Part shown: in pieces, positions 19,001 through 26,987 of the stretch
Position numbering within the stretch: position 1 is the first letter of the stretch
Layout of the letters: every line of letters begins with the position of its first letter
Assembly: GCF_017357525.1 (NCBI RefSeq)
Contig: NZ_CP036172.1
Coordinates: 1,710,561 to 1,774,560 of the forward strand
DNA length: 64,000 nucleotides
Source of the DNA: Methanofollis aquaemaris
GTDB lineage: Archaea; Halobacteriota; Methanomicrobia; Methanomicrobiales; Methanofollaceae
Direction: 5' to 3'
Translations under genes and position numbers: made by a program
The notes under the pieces: model-generated
Database searches by the model: none
Told to the model about the DNA's origin: nothing
What the model saw: only the letters and a program-made list of their open reading frames with translations

Positions 19001-19961
19001 GATGCTGGTCTGGGATCTCTGTTATCTCAGGAAGATCATGGCGATGGAGGTGAAGGTCGGCGACCGCGTCCCGGTGATGGAAGGCGGGGGCGTGGTCTCC
19101 GACACCGTGACCGGGGTGGACTATCTCAGGTGCCCTGACGAGGCGGTCTACTGCCTGACGGTCGCCGAGGACCACACTCTCGCGGCGAACGGGATCTTCT
19201 GCGGGCAGTGCGATGGCGACGAGGACTGCGTGATGCTCCTCCTCGACGGGCTGATCAACTTTTCCCGATCGTTCCTGCCCGAGACGCGGGGCGGGTCGAT
19301 GGACGCCCCGCTCGTGCTCACCTCCCGCCTCGATCCCAAAGAGGTGGACAAGGAGAGTCTCAACGTCGATGTCGTCGACCACTACCCGCTCGCGCTCTAC
19401 GAGGCGGCGCTCAACTATGCCCCGCCCAAAGATCTGGAGAAGGTGATCGATCATGTCGACCTCCGCGTCGGCACGCCCGCACAGTACGAGGGCTTCCGTT
19501 TCACCCACGACACCGCCGACATCTCGGCCGGCCCCCTGGAGTCCACCTACACCCTGCTCGGCTCGATGCTCGATAAGATGCAGGCCGAACTCGAACTCGC
19601 CGAGATGATCCGGGCGGTGGACGCGGACGACGTGGCCGAGCGGGTGCTGAACACCCACTTCATCCGCGACCTGATGGGCAATCTCCGCGCCTTTGCCTCA
19701 CAGTCGGTGCGCTGCACGAAGTGCGGCCAGAAGTACCGCCGCATGCCTCTCTCAGGCAAGTGCACGAAGTGCGGCGGCAAGATCCTCCAGACGGTCCACG
19801 AGGCCTCGGTGAAGAAGTATCTCACGATGAGTCGGAATCTCTCCAAGAATTATGATATCTCGCAGTACACCAAGCAGCGGATCGAGGTGCTGGACATGGC
19901 GATCTTCTCGACGTTCGGGGAAGAGAAGGAGAAGCAGCTGGGCCTCGCGGACTTTATGTGA
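16056..19961 (+). CDS. polC: DNA polymerase D large subunit DP2, with mini-intein
   Basis: Catalytic subunit of the euryarchaeal replicative polymerase PolD. The precursor is 1301 aa; the mature enzyme is 1136 aa after removal of a 165-residue intein (residues 887-1051). Seen: N-terminal [20 protein letters not shown], zinc ribbon [18 protein letters not shown] (about 640), [13 protein letters not shown], active-site region [12 protein letters not shown] interrupted by the intein and continuing [19 protein letters not shown], and a C-terminal zinc site [15 protein letters not shown]. The catalytic aspartates lie in DGDED just after the intein. Start ATG 16056 gives a normal N-terminus ([11 protein letters not shown]); ATG 16077 is possible. 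Confidence 0.97.
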   Translation: MVAVSPSMAGYFKRLEENLNAVLKVAEAARARGYDPRTKVEIPLANDLGDRVEALLGIEGVAARIRELEKQMSREEVSLKIGDDFVAKMFGEETREEVVDHAIRTSMGLLTEGVVAAPTEGIAKVGFGKNDDGTEYLKVYYAGPIRSAGGTAQALSVLVGDYVRQSLGIDRYKPRTDEVERYVEELKQYNNIQSMQYMPSDDEIRLIIKNCPVCIDGEPTEREEVSGYRNLERVETNTVRGGMCLVVAEGLALKAPKVMKNVRKMKMEGWDWLQQIIDGASNSDDEEEEEPGVHPKDKYIRDLIGGRPVFSYPMRTGGFRLRYGRSRNTGFAAAGFNPATLHILGDYLAVGTQMKTERPGKAAGVVPVDSIEGPTVRLKSGEVRRVDDTEEAKRIVPQLDKILDIGEILISYGEFLENNHPLIPPTYCEEWWLLEGGPRHPENEIEAIEFALEGAPLHPAYTWFWDDLDPAQVRWLADYVSARGRVEDGALRIEDSPELRDVLDVLLIPRTVEGDEVVLKTFLAFLACLGLTLTLEKRPVWENAPDAPEGNGNGQIHGNTHTLDLVSHLSGFTVRSRGGTRIGGRMGRPGKSKPREMKPAPHVLFPVGEAGGARRSVQTAGSYKVRSNRDGGTINAEVGERRCAACGQVTFKNQCPSCGGHTEPVWRCPKCNIETGGRICPACEGKAVCLQKIDLAIKDEYGEGLKRLRMNHNAVQLVKGVKGMISAERTVEPIEKGILRACHGLYVFKDGTVRYDMIDLPVTHFRPQEVGASVEQIRAIGYTHDYNGVELTRPDQVLELHCQDIMVSELCGEWLLRVSRFVDDLLERFYGLPRFYNAEKPADLIGQMLIGLAPHTSAGVLCRLIGFTKAQVGYAHPFFHAAKRRNCFQGDTLIRVMEDGRWREVPVSQFVLENFDLARPGLDEAGTHWSEPRRQATVLAVDSQGNVRPRRVTAVSVHRAPDHLIRFETARGRSLEVTPDHTMLVWDLCYLRKIMAMEVKVGDRVPVMEGGGVVSDTVTGVDYLRCPDEAVYCLTVAEDHTLAANGIFCGQCDGDEDCVMLLLDGLINFSRSFLPETRGGSMDAPLVLTSRLDPKEVDKESLNVDVVDHYPLALYEAALNYAPPKDLEKVIDHVDLRVGTPAQYEGFRFTHDTADISAGPLESTYTLLGSMLDKMQAELELAEMIRAVDADDVAERVLNTHFIRDLMGNLRAFASQSVRCTKCGQKYRRMPLSGKCTKCGGKILQTVHEASVKKYLTMSRNLSKNYDISQYTKQRIEVLDMAIFSTFGEEKEKQLGLADFM
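18714..19208 (+). other. Mini-intein inside DP2 (165 aa, no homing endonuclease)
   Basis: In-frame protein-splicing element at the DP2 active site. It begins at Cys1 ([10 protein letters not shown]), has the block B histidine in [10 protein letters not shown], and ends with block [17 protein letters not shown] and the terminal residues CGQ before a +1 Cys (CDGDED). The usual penultimate His and terminal Asn are replaced by Gly and Gln. Gln-ending inteins at this same DP2 site are known to splice in Pyrococcus. At 165 residues there is room only for the splicing domain, so the endonuclease has been lost. Splicing is required for polymerase activity, so it is presumably active. Confidence 0.92.
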
Positions 19962-20095
19962 GCAGGCAGGGGAGGCGGGGCGGCGCCCCTGTTCATGGCC
20001 CGGCGATAGGGCGGTGGGGGGTACGATAGAGTGAGAGGTCTGGTCAGCACCGGATTCACACTTCAGAAGAGGTTTTCAACAGATCCAGAAAATCT

Positions 20096-20626
20096 CTAAT
20101 CCCTCTGAATCCGCTCGAAAAATTCCTCGTCCATCTCGCGCCGCTCGTCGACGGCCGAGAGGAGTTCGTTGTGCGCCGCCTTTTTTGAGTAGTACAGGGT
20201 GACGATCACCCCGGCGTCCTTCGCCGCGTCGACGGCCGGGACAAAATCGCTGTCTCCGGTGACGACGGTCGCATACCTGATCTGCCCGGTCCAGCTGAGT
20301 TTCACCAGGTCGACGGCAAGGAGGATGTCCACCCGCTTCTGCTCGAAGGTCTCGCCGATCCCTTTCTGCAACCGTCCGAACCGCATCTGGAACCTGGGCA
20401 GGCCTTCCATGATGTCCCTGAACTTGCAGTACTGGGCGTAGCGCCGCCTCTCCTCCTCGGTGGGCGGGTCGCTCTGGTAGGGCATGCAGTCGTAGAAATA
20501 GGTGCGCAGCCGCTCTCTCCCTTCGCAGGCCTCGTCGGAGAACTTTTCAAAGTCGATCTTGGTGCCTTCCGGCGAGACCTTGGAGAGGTATCCGTTGTCG
20601 ATGAATACGGCCGCCCTCCCGGTCAT
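20096..20626 (-). CDS. NYN-domain (LabA/DUF88-type) putative nuclease
   Basis: 176-residue protein with the NYN fold of PIN-like RNases. Seen: strand 1 aspartate AAVFIDNGYL (Asp10), KRVDILLAVDLVKL (about 98) and VVTGDSDFVPAVDAAKDAG (about 124), which together give the conserved acidic metal site. Substrate is probably RNA; LabA-type proteins also serve signalling. Start ATG 20626 directly precedes the domain. It is followed upstream by an AT-richer leader with a hairpin at 20658-20681. It is a single gene, convergent with polC. Confidence 0.85.
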   Translation of the reverse strand: MTGRAAVFIDNGYLSKVSPEGTKIDFEKFSDEACEGRERLRTYFYDCMPYQSDPPTEEERRRYAQYCKFRDIMEGLPRFQMRFGRLQKGIGETFEQKRVDILLAVDLVKLSWTGQIRYATVVTGDSDFVPAVDAAKDAGVIVTLYYSKKAAHNELLSAVDERREMDEEFFERIQRD

Positions 20627-20657
20627 GGAGGATGAAAAGGATCAATACAAGAAGAAA

Positions 20658-20681
20658 CTATCGTCCCGGGGGGAACGATAG
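20658..20681. other. Hairpin upstream of the NYN gene
   Basis: CTATCGT (20658-20664) pairs perfectly with ACGATAG (20675-20681), extended by CCC/GGG, with a tiny loop. It lies about 30 nt before the NYN start codon. A second small hairpin, CTCAT/ATGAG, lies near 20733. In the rest of 20627-21008 I see only a tRNA promoter region. Confidence 0.4.
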
Positions 20682-21008
20682 CGGGTATGATAGTATAATT
20701 GTCTCCTCGCGTGGATATAAATTTTCTGAACCTCATGATGAATGAGGTCGATTATGGGTTTGAATCTTGAAAAGTCTCGTATTTTGTGCGTATTGTAATT
20801 TGCAGAATTGCTCATGGAACGGAGCGGCCGGGGGTACGATCGCTCCTGATACCAGGGTTCCTGCTATCGGTATCGATCAATCTGTCACCCATTGATGGAT
20901 CATGATGCCTGCCGCGTGGCCCCCCGTTCTCCCCCTCGCCCCACCCCCCGCCGGGCCGTACTTTAGAAGCCCTCAAATACCCTGACCACCCAACTTATAA
21001 TGCACTCT

Positions 21009-21083
21009 GGGGTCGTGGGGTAGCCTGGTCCATCCTATGGCGTTCGGGACGCTGTAACCTGAGTTCGAATCTCAGCGACCCCA
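21009..21083 (+). tRNA. tRNA-Pro (CGG anticodon)
   Basis: 75 nt. Acceptor GGGGTCG (21009-21015) pairs with CGACCCC (21076-21082), discriminator A. The D-arm GGGGTAGCCTGGTCC is the typical archaeal tRNA-Pro form. The anticodon loop TTCGGGA has CGG at positions 34-36, reading CCG. The T-arm is CTGAG-TTCGAAT-CTCAG. No intron and no encoded CCA. Confidence 0.95.
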
Positions 21084-21240
21084 TTTCACTTATTCTTCTG
21101 ATTTCCTTCATCAAGAGCCGCAGGTTTCGGCACCGTCCAATCCATGCGGAGATCCTTTTGCACGGCCGCTCCGTCTTCCCCCTCTCCGAAAGGTATATCT
21201 CTCCACCTCCCTCTATCCGTCCAGAAAGGGGGGAAACGTG

Positions 21241-21909
21241 ATGATGCCAATAGAAGAAGAAGGACCGAGGGGGGCGATCCTCCAGCGGGATCTGGAGACC
21301 TATGCGATCGTGCCGCGCACACCTGCGGGCCTGATCTCTCCTGAAGATCTGGAGAACATCGTGAAAGTGGCGCGCCGGTACAGGGTGCCGGTTCTCAAGA
21401 TCACCTCAGGCCAGCGGATGGCCCTGGTCGGGATCAAGAAGGAAGAGGTCGAGAAGATCTGGGAAGAACTCGGGATGACCGTCGGCGAGGCGACGGCGCC
21501 CTGCCTCCACTATGTCCAGGCCTGTCCCGGCACCGCCGTCTGCAAGTACGGGGTCCAGGACTCCCTGGGCCTGGGCACCGAGGTGGAGGAGGTCTACCGC
21601 GACCTCAACCTCCCGGCCAAACTGAAGGCCGGGGTCTCGGGGTGCCCGCGCTGCTGCGGCGAGAGTTATGTGCGGGACGTCGGGATCCTCGGGACGACGA
21701 AGGGGTGGACCGTGATCTTTGGCGGGAACTCGGGGGGGCGGCCGCGGATCGGCGACGTCATCGCGAAAGACCTCAACCACGACGAGGCCCTCGACCTGGT
21801 GCGGCGGCTGCTCGAATATTATCAGGTCCACGGCAAACCCGGCGAACGCTCGCACCGGATGGTGGAGCGGGTCGGGATCGAGGCGGTGAAGGACGCCGTC
21901 CTCGGTTAA
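21241..21909 (+). CDS. Small sirohaem/[4Fe-4S] protein of the sulfite/nitrite reductase family
   Basis: 222-residue minimal member of the sulfite/nitrite reductase family (the dissimilatory-sulfite-reductase-like group of methanogens). Seen: a ferrodoxin-like half-domain (residues 1-70), then the cluster/sirohaem ligands CPGTAVCKYG (C-x5-C) and GCPRCCGE (C-x3-C), and FGGNSGGRPRIGDVIA. Methanogens use larger relatives (Fsr) for sulfite detoxification; the role of this short type is not established. Start ATG 21241 lies 6 nt after a GGGGGG run; GTG 21238 is possible. Its stop overlaps the stop of the convergent permease gene by 4 nt. Confidence 0.85.
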   Translation: MMPIEEEGPRGAILQRDLETYAIVPRTPAGLISPEDLENIVKVARRYRVPVLKITSGQRMALVGIKKEEVEKIWEELGMTVGEATAPCLHYVQACPGTAVCKYGVQDSLGLGTEVEEVYRDLNLPAKLKAGVSGCPRCCGESYVRDVGILGTTKGWTVIFGGNSGGRPRIGDVIAKDLNHDEALDLVRRLLEYYQVHGKPGERSHRMVERVGIEAVKDAVLG

Positions 21910-22433
21910 TCCTCTTTTTTTCCGCCCCACTCCTCGACCTGCTCGGTGGCAAGCCCGACGACGACCGAGAACCCGAGCATGAAGACGGTCAGGACGGCGG
22001 TGTAGAGCCAGCCGAAATAATAGACCATCAGCGGGACGAGGGGCAGTTTCACCGACCGGCAGTATAGAAACGCGGCGGCCAGGGCCGGGCGCATCCCGTG
22101 CTCCCGCAGATCGGCGAGGAGCGGGAACCAGAGATAGACCGGGCCGGTCGAGACGACGCCGGCGGCGGTGGCGATCAGCCAGCCCCGTGCGCCCGCCTCC
22201 ATGCCCAGCGCCCCGGCCACCCGTTTGGGCGTGAGAAAAAGGTCGACGGTGAAGAGGAGGAGGAAGACCAGGCCAAGCGCCGGGATGACCTGGCGGACGA
22301 GGGCGGCGAACCGCGCACACGAACGGACGGCGAGGTCGGGGTCGAGGACGAAGACGAGGGCGTACACCAGGAGCACGACGCCGAGGAAGAGGAAGGGGTA
22401 CGGCGAGAACTCTCCTTTCTTCTCCGGCTTCAT
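21906..22433 (-). CDS. Permease, C-terminal half (split permease)
   Basis: 175-residue membrane protein with about five helices. VDLFLTPKRVAGALG and FLYCRSVKLPLVPLMVYYFGWLY resemble the second half of the DUF318/ArsP-type permease group. ATG 22433 overlaps the stop of the upstream gene (ATGA), so the two halves are translated together and probably form one transporter. Substrate unknown; candidates are arsenicals, metals or nucleosides, none supported directly. The stop codon overlaps the end of the sirohaem gene on the other strand. Confidence 0.7.
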   Translation of the reverse strand: MKPEKKGEFSPYPFLFLGVVLLVYALVFVLDPDLAVRSCARFAALVRQVIPALGLVFLLLFTVDLFLTPKRVAGALGMEAGARGWLIATAAGVVSTGPVYLWFPLLADLREHGMRPALAAAFLYCRSVKLPLVPLMVYYFGWLYTAVLTVFMLGFSVVVGLATEQVEEWGGKKED

Positions 22434-22858
22434 GGGGTTCCTCCCGGCACCGCGAGGACCAGGACGACGAGCGCGGCCATCAGCACGGCGCAGAGAAAAC
22501 TGATCCCGTTGCGGGCCAGGGCGAAGCGCCGGCCCATCACCTCCATCTCGGCCGGGAGACTGACCAGCCCGACGCTCACCCAGGCGATGATGAAGGCCGT
22601 CACCGCCGTCAGACTCACCCCCACCCTGAGGAGTTCGCCGCCGATCACGTAACTGGTGACCGGGTTGCCCGCGGCCACGCTCCCCGCCGCCGCCCCGACG
22701 AGGGGGTCGAGGACCGGGTGGCCGGTGAAGAGGGCGGCGTAGGCCTCCTGGGGAACGGCGGTGGTGATGAGGCTGACCAGGAGGAGCACCCCGGCGATCA
22801 TCGGGATGATCTGGAGGAAGGCCTTCGCCGTCTTCGTCGCACTTCTCCGGATCTCCAT
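22430..22858 (-). CDS. Permease, N-terminal half (split permease)
   Basis: 142-residue membrane protein with three to four helices. The motif AAAGSVAAGNPVTSYVIGGELL near residue 55 (given as start AAAGSVAAGNPV) is the conserved first-half signature of gate-type permeases in the DUF318 group. It is coupled to the C-terminal half by an ATGA overlap. It is divergent from a MerR-type regulator 135 nt away, which suggests that the regulator controls it. Start ATG 22858 directly precedes the basic MEIRRSATKTAK segment. Confidence 0.7.
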   Translation of the reverse strand: MEIRRSATKTAKAFLQIIPMIAGVLLLVSLITTAVPQEAYAALFTGHPVLDPLVGAAAGSVAAGNPVTSYVIGGELLRVGVSLTAVTAFIIAWVSVGLVSLPAEMEVMGRRFALARNGISFLCAVLMAALVVLVLAVPGGTP

Positions 22859-22993
22859 GGCTCGATCTGGGGGCGTGGAGGACTTGAGGTGTTCGGTTGG
22901 CAAAAAGTTCATGCACGGGCATGCCCCCACCTTTCCCCGGGGCAGACTACGGCATATGATGACCGGCGCCCGCCCACATCTCAGGTGAACACC

Positions 22994-23818
22994 ATGACCG
23001 TCGACCAGATTCCCATCGGGAGATTTTCCAGGATCGTGCACCTCACCCAGAAGGCCCTCCGTCTCTATGACCGCAAGGGCCTGCTGGTGCCCGAGGCGAA
23101 GGATCCGATCACCGGCTACCGCAACTACACCCTCGGCCAACTCGAGGCGGCGGTGCGGGTCAGAACCCTGGCGAACCTCGGCTTCTCGCTCGAAGAGATG
23201 AAGGTCGTCCTGGATGGGGAGGCCGACGACGGGATGGTGGAGAGGCGCCTGGCCGCAGTGCGGCAGGAGATGGCGCATCTCAAAACGATTGAAGGAGTCC
23301 TCTGTGCCAGGTCATCTTTCGAGGAGTTGTTTGCTATGTCGCTGTCAGAACCAGTTGTCAAGGAGATCCCCGAGATCCGGGTGATCAGCATGAGAGAGAA
23401 AGGAACCTACGAGGACGTCTGCCACCGGCTCATCGAAGGCCTCATGGCCGCGGTGTACAGTCCGGAAAACCAGCGCAACGGCGTGCGGATCGTCGGGCCG
23501 GTGATGATGCTCTGCTATGACGAGGAGTACCGGGAGACCGACGCCGACGTCGAACTCGCGGTCCCGGTCGCCGGGCGGGTGAGCGTCGGCGAAGGGATGG
23601 AGGTGAAGGTTCTCCCGGCAGTCGAGGTCGTCTCGGTCCTCTACACCGGGCCGTATTACCACCTCACCTCTGCCTACGGGAAGATCCAGGAATACGCCGC
23701 AGCGCACGACCTCGCCCTCCGGGGACCGGACCGGGAGATCTATTACAACAGTCCGCACGAGGTCTCGCCCGATGAACTGAGGACCGAAGTGCAGTATCCT
23801 GTCGTGCGGACCGCATGA
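22994..23818 (+). CDS. MerR-family regulator with GyrI-like ligand domain
   Basis: 274-residue regulator of BmrR type. Seen: winged-helix MerR domain (residues 1-75; KALRLYDRKGLLVP, ITGYRNYTLGQLEAAVRV), a coiled-coil linker (about 78-110), and a GyrI-like effector domain (about 125-274; VEVVSVLYTGPYYHLTSAY). These proteins activate multidrug or metabolite transport after binding small cations. A perfect ribosome site AGGTGA (22983-22988) precedes ATG 22994. It is divergent from the split permease, its likely target. Confidence 0.88.
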   Translation: MTVDQIPIGRFSRIVHLTQKALRLYDRKGLLVPEAKDPITGYRNYTLGQLEAAVRVRTLANLGFSLEEMKVVLDGEADDGMVERRLAAVRQEMAHLKTIEGVLCARSSFEELFAMSLSEPVVKEIPEIRVISMREKGTYEDVCHRLIEGLMAAVYSPENQRNGVRIVGPVMMLCYDEEYRETDADVELAVPVAGRVSVGEGMEVKVLPAVEVVSVLYTGPYYHLTSAYGKIQEYAAAHDLALRGPDREIYYNSPHEVSPDELRTEVQYPVVRTA

Positions 23819-23864
23819 CCGTCCCGCCGAAGAGTTCATATGCCGGGGCGGTGTCTGGGGGAGC

Positions 23865-24086
23865 ATGGAGGAGATCACCGGGGTAAAGAAACTGGCCAAC
23901 GGAGTATTGGTCGAGTACCGCCAGAAGGGGGGGCGGAGGACTGCCGGATTCACCTACCAGGAACTCATCGACATGCGGGTCAACGCCTTCGACCTTGTCG
24001 AGAACCCGGACGACTACCTCATCGAACCTATGAGCCGGCAGATCGAGGCGAGGCCGGACAAGTGCGAGCGTCATATTGTCAGGTAG
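23865..24086 (+). CDS. Small hypothetical protein
   Basis: 73-residue soluble protein with no recognised domain. N-terminal beta-hairpin-like sequence (VKKLANGVLVEYRQKGG), then an acidic helix, and a basic C-terminus. One cysteine near the end (KCERHIVR). Codon use matches the neighbours. GGGGAG directly before ATG 23865 is a weak ribosome site. It lies between the MerR gene and an acetyltransferase on the same strand. Confidence 0.6.
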   Translation: MEEITGVKKLANGVLVEYRQKGGRRTAGFTYQELIDMRVNAFDLVENPDDYLIEPMSRQIEARPDKCERHIVR

Positions 24087-24124
24087 GGGAAAACGTCTTC
24101 CCTTCTTTTTTCCAGGATCTACGA

Positions 24125-24592
24125 ATGCACGACGAACAGGTGAGCCTTCGCCGGGGGACCGCGGCCGACGCCCCGGTGATCGCGGACTATAATATCGCCA
24201 TGGCGCTGGAGACCGAGGGGAAAGTTCTCGACCCGGAGACCGTCCGAAAAGGTGTCGAGGCGGTGCTCGCCGACCCGGCGAAGGGGTTCTATCTCATCGC
24301 CGAGTCGGACGGGCGCGTCGTCGGGCAGGGGATGGTCACCTTCGAGTGGAGCGACTGGCGGGACGGGGTCTTCTGGTGGCTCCAGAGTGTCTATGTCCAC
24401 CCGGACGCCCGGCGGCAGGGGGTCTTCGCCCGCCTCTTCCGCGCCCTCGAGGCCGAGGCCAGGCGCCGGCCGGAGGTGGCGGGACTGCGGCTGTACGTCG
24501 ACCAGGAGAACCTGACCGCCCAGGAGACCTACCGCCGGTTGGGGATGGCCGCATCGAACTACGCCCTCTTTGAACTGGAGTTCGAGGACTGA
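24125..24592 (+). CDS. GNAT-family N-acetyltransferase
   Basis: 155-residue acetyltransferase. Seen: SLRRGTAADAPVIADYN at the start, WWLQSVYVHPDARRQGVFARLF containing the acetyl-CoA loop motif (R-R-Q-G-V-F), and LRLYVDQENLTAQETYRRLGM near the end. All four GNAT motifs are present. The acceptor cannot be inferred. Start ATG 24125 is chosen since the domain begins at once; the frame is open upstream from 23840 but overlaps the preceding gene. Confidence 0.88.
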   Translation: MHDEQVSLRRGTAADAPVIADYNIAMALETEGKVLDPETVRKGVEAVLADPAKGFYLIAESDGRVVGQGMVTFEWSDWRDGVFWWLQSVYVHPDARRQGVFARLFRALEAEARRRPEVAGLRLYVDQENLTAQETYRRLGMAASNYALFELEFED

Positions 24593-24668
24593 TCCTCCTG
24601 TTCTGGTGCACTGAACGCCATTCTTTTATCCGGTGCCGGCGATGCTCTCCTGAACGAGGAACGAGATC

Positions 24669-25004
24669 ATGAGCGACGAGGTACGTGCTGAACTGAAGGG
24701 GACGGTGCTCCGCCTGAAAGATCTGGTCGAGTATCAGGAGGGGACGGTGGCGAGCAGGACGATCGTCAACCGGCCGGCGGGGACGATCACCCTCTTCTCC
24801 TTCGACGAGGACGAGGGGCTTTCCGAGCACACGGCGCCGTACGACGCGGTGGTGACGATTCTCGACGGGGAGTGCGAGGTCTGGCTCGCGGGCGAGACGC
24901 ATCAGATGAAGGAGGGCGAGACGATCATCTTCCCGGCAAACGCCCCGCACGCTCTCTCGGCGGTGACGCGCTTTAAGATGATGCTGACGATGATCCGGGA
25001 GTGA
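24669..25004 (+). CDS. Single-domain cupin protein
   Basis: 111-residue cupin with a double-stranded beta-helix. Seen: SEHTAPYDAVVTILDGECEV (motif 1 with the His and Glu/Asp positions) and KEGETIIFPANAPHALSA (motif 2 with His). Probably a metal-binding small-molecule binding protein. Its stop overlaps the GTG of the next gene (GTGA), making it the first gene of a four-gene operon to 26013. Confidence 0.88.
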   Translation: MSDEVRAELKGTVLRLKDLVEYQEGTVASRTIVNRPAGTITLFSFDEDEGLSEHTAPYDAVVTILDGECEVWLAGETHQMKEGETIIFPANAPHALSAVTRFKMMLTMIRE

Positions 25005-25288
25005 GCGAGGTGACCGACGAAGGAAAATACTGCACCATCTGCGGCGGCGCCGTGCCGGCGGGCCCGGAGATCAGGAAGGTGCTGGTCGACGGGAAGGCGA
25101 CGGGGATCGATCGTCTCGATCGGATCATCGAGGACGTGATCGCCCTGGACCTTGAGCGCGAGGACGAGATCAGGGCGGCGCTCCTGGAGCGGGTGAAGGC
25201 CTTCAACTATGTTCCCACGAAGAAGACCGACGCCTACGCGGAGGCGCTGATGGCCGAGTACCGCACCGCGTCGGGCGGCCGGAGGTGA
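25001..25288 (+). CDS. Small CxxC protein, function unknown
   Basis: 95-residue protein. A CTICGG motif lies near residue 11, followed by KVLVDGKATGIDRLDRIIEDV and a helical C-terminus ending NYVPTKKTDAYAEALMAEY. I recall similar proteins beside C_GCAxxG_C_C redox genes in methanogens, but can assign no function. A single CxxC suggests thiol redox chemistry or half a zinc site. GTG 25001 overlaps the cupin stop by 4 nt; GTG 25011 is an alternative. Confidence 0.7.
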   Translation: MSEVTDEGKYCTICGGAVPAGPEIRKVLVDGKATGIDRLDRIIEDVIALDLEREDEIRAALLERVKAFNYVPTKKTDAYAEALMAEYRTASGGRR

Positions 25289-25294
25289 TCGTCG

Positions 25295-25741
25295 ATGTCG
25301 AAGCGATCCGAACGGGCCGCGGCGTCGTTCACCGGCGGGGTGAACTGTGCCCAGGCGGTCGCGGGGGCGTTTGCCGACGAGTGCGGTCTTGACGAGGCAA
25401 CGCTTCGAAAGATGGCGTGCGGGTTTGGCGGCGGGCTCGCCCACACGGGCCGGACCTGCGGGGCGGTGAGCGGCGCCGTCCTGGTCCTGGGCCTGACCCG
25501 CGGCACCGCCATCCCCGGCGATGCGGAGGGGAAGGAGGCATGTTACGTGCTGGTGCGGGAGTTCCTCCGCCGGTTCGCCGACTGCCATGGTTCGACGGAG
25601 TGCACCGCCCTCGTCGGCTACGATCTCTCTGACCCGCAGGCCCTCGCGGCGGCGAAGGCGGCCGGGGCGTTTGCGGCGCGGTGCACCGGGTATGTGCGGG
25701 ACGCGGTGGAGATCGTCGAAGAGGTGCTGCGGGAGCCATGA
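25295..25741 (+). CDS. C_GCAxxG_C_C family putative redox protein
   Basis: 148-residue protein of the family named after its cysteine pattern. Seen: NCAQAVAGAFADECG, then MACGFGGGLAHTGRTCGAVSGAVLVLG with three of the conserved cysteines, and CHGSTECTALVGYDL. Members are thought to bind an iron-sulfur cluster or act as electron carriers; activity is unproven. It is 6 nt after the preceding gene and overlaps acylphosphatase (ATGA), so belongs to the same operon. Confidence 0.85.
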   Translation: MSKRSERAAASFTGGVNCAQAVAGAFADECGLDEATLRKMACGFGGGLAHTGRTCGAVSGAVLVLGLTRGTAIPGDAEGKEACYVLVREFLRRFADCHGSTECTALVGYDLSDPQALAAAKAAGAFAARCTGYVRDAVEIVEEVLREP

Positions 25742-26013
25742 AGGCGCGGGTGCATGTCTTCGTCAGCGGTCGGGTGCAGGGGGTCTTTTTCCGGGACGCG
25801 ACGAGCGAGGAAGCGGCGCGGCACGGGGTGACCGGATGGGTGCGAAACCTCGCCGACGGCAGGGTGGAGGCGGTCTTCGAGGGCGAGGCGGAGGGTGTCG
25901 AGGCGGTGCTCGGCTTCTGCCGCCGCGGTCCTCCGGCGGCGCGGGTGACCGGGGTCGAAGCAGTGGGAGAAGAGTATACCGGAGCGTTCGCGGGGTTCGC
26001 GGTGCGGCGCTGA
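25738..26013 (+). CDS. acyP: Acylphosphatase
   Basis: 91-residue enzyme that hydrolyses acyl phosphates. Seen: the signature VFVSGRVQGVFFRDATSEEA with the catalytic Arg of GRVQGVFFR, and GVTGWVRNLADGRVEAVFEG with the catalytic Asn. Length is exactly that of the family. ATG 25738 overlaps the preceding stop. It is last in the cupin operon and is followed by a GC-rich repeat. Confidence 0.95.
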   Translation: MKARVHVFVSGRVQGVFFRDATSEEAARHGVTGWVRNLADGRVEAVFEGEAEGVEAVLGFCRRGPPAARVTGVEAVGEEYTGAFAGFAVRR

Positions 26014-26019
26014 GCGGCC

Positions 26020-26106
26020 CGTCTGATCGGCGTGCCTTCCCCCATGCTCGTGCCGGGGGCGCTGCCCCCGGACCCCCGGAATTGCGATAGGGCGGGAAGG
26101 CAGAAG
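26020..26106 (-). repeat. Dispersed GC-rich repeat, copy C (short)
   Basis: Short copy in reverse orientation: GATCGGCGTGCC, GCTCGTGCCGGGGGCGCTG and CCCCCGGACCCCCGG, then ATTGCGATAGGGCGGGAAGG. It matches copy A read on the other strand. It lies between acylphosphatase and an acetyltransferase gene. The terminal motifs of longer copies are not seen. Confidence 0.65.
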
Positions 26107-26251
26107 GGAGGTCGTGAAGAGGATGGTGGCGTGCCGGATGCGGTCCGGTGCGTGGAGGCCTCCGCCCCCCGACGCTCTCCGATTTTTTTCTTAAGATTTT
26201 TCATAATACAGACCCAAATAAAGAGGTAACTACGATAGAGGTCTGATCTGA

Positions 26252-26767
26252 TTGATTCGTCGCTCGAAACTCGAAGATGCCGATGCCATCTATGGATTAT
26301 ATGTTGAGACCGCCGCCGTGCCGGGCGGGCTTGCCCGCTGCAGGGACGAGATCACCCCCACCTATATCCATACGTTTCTGAGAAGATGCATCGGCGATGG
26401 CCTCTCCCTCGTCGCCGTGGACGACGGGGGCCGGGTTGTCGGGGAGGTGCACGCCTCCCGCTGCGGGTTGAAGGTCTTTGGGCATGTGCTCACCGACCTC
26501 ACCATCTCGGTGCATCCGGCGTGCCAGTCGCACGGGTGGGGGCGGCAACTCTTCGAGCGGTTCATCGAGGTGGTGACCGAGGAGATGCCCGAGATCCGTC
26601 GGATCGAACTGAGCGCGAGGGAGAGCAACACGCGGGCGATCCGGTTCTACGAGTCGCTCGGGTTCGTCGCCGAGGGGCGGCTCCGGGGCCGCGTCTATGG
26701 TGTGGGCGGACGCTACGAGGACGACATCCAGATGGGGTGGCTCCGCTCTCCTGCCTCCGAGTCGTGA
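26252..26767 (+). CDS. GNAT-family N-acetyltransferase
   Basis: 171-residue acetyltransferase. Seen: LTISVHPACQSHGWGRQLFERF with the Q-x-x-G-x-G/A acetyl-CoA loop in variant form, and IELSARESNTRAIRFYESLGFVAEG, the classic motif B. VYGVGGRYEDDIQMGWLR near the end resembles PhnO/RimL-like amine acetyltransferases. Start TTG 26252 is preceded by GAGGTCTGATC (26238-26248), a good archaeal ribosome site; no ATG is available. Substrate unknown. Confidence 0.85.
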   Translation: MIRRSKLEDADAIYGLYVETAAVPGGLARCRDEITPTYIHTFLRRCIGDGLSLVAVDDGGRVVGEVHASRCGLKVFGHVLTDLTISVHPACQSHGWGRQLFERFIEVVTEEMPEIRRIELSARESNTRAIRFYESLGFVAEGRLRGRVYGVGGRYEDDIQMGWLRSPASES

Positions 26768-26987
26768 GCGGTTCGGGGCGATCTTTTCTTTTTCCCGTGA
26801 TGGTTCCGGGCAAATTTGACGATCTATCCTGCATCACGCTTTGAATGTCTGTTTTTCATCTGAATATTGGTAATATCCAAAGCTATATCATAACTATTTG
26901 ATAATACGAAAATTACACCTTGTGTGAATTTTGCCGCGTCCGCTCGGTCTTTTCAGCGGCCGGAACGGTGCGGAGCAGGTGATTGTT

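Noticed and set aside
17760-19658. Antisense frame of 632 codons in polC
   Set aside because: Shadow of DP2 and its intein; no recognisable domain.
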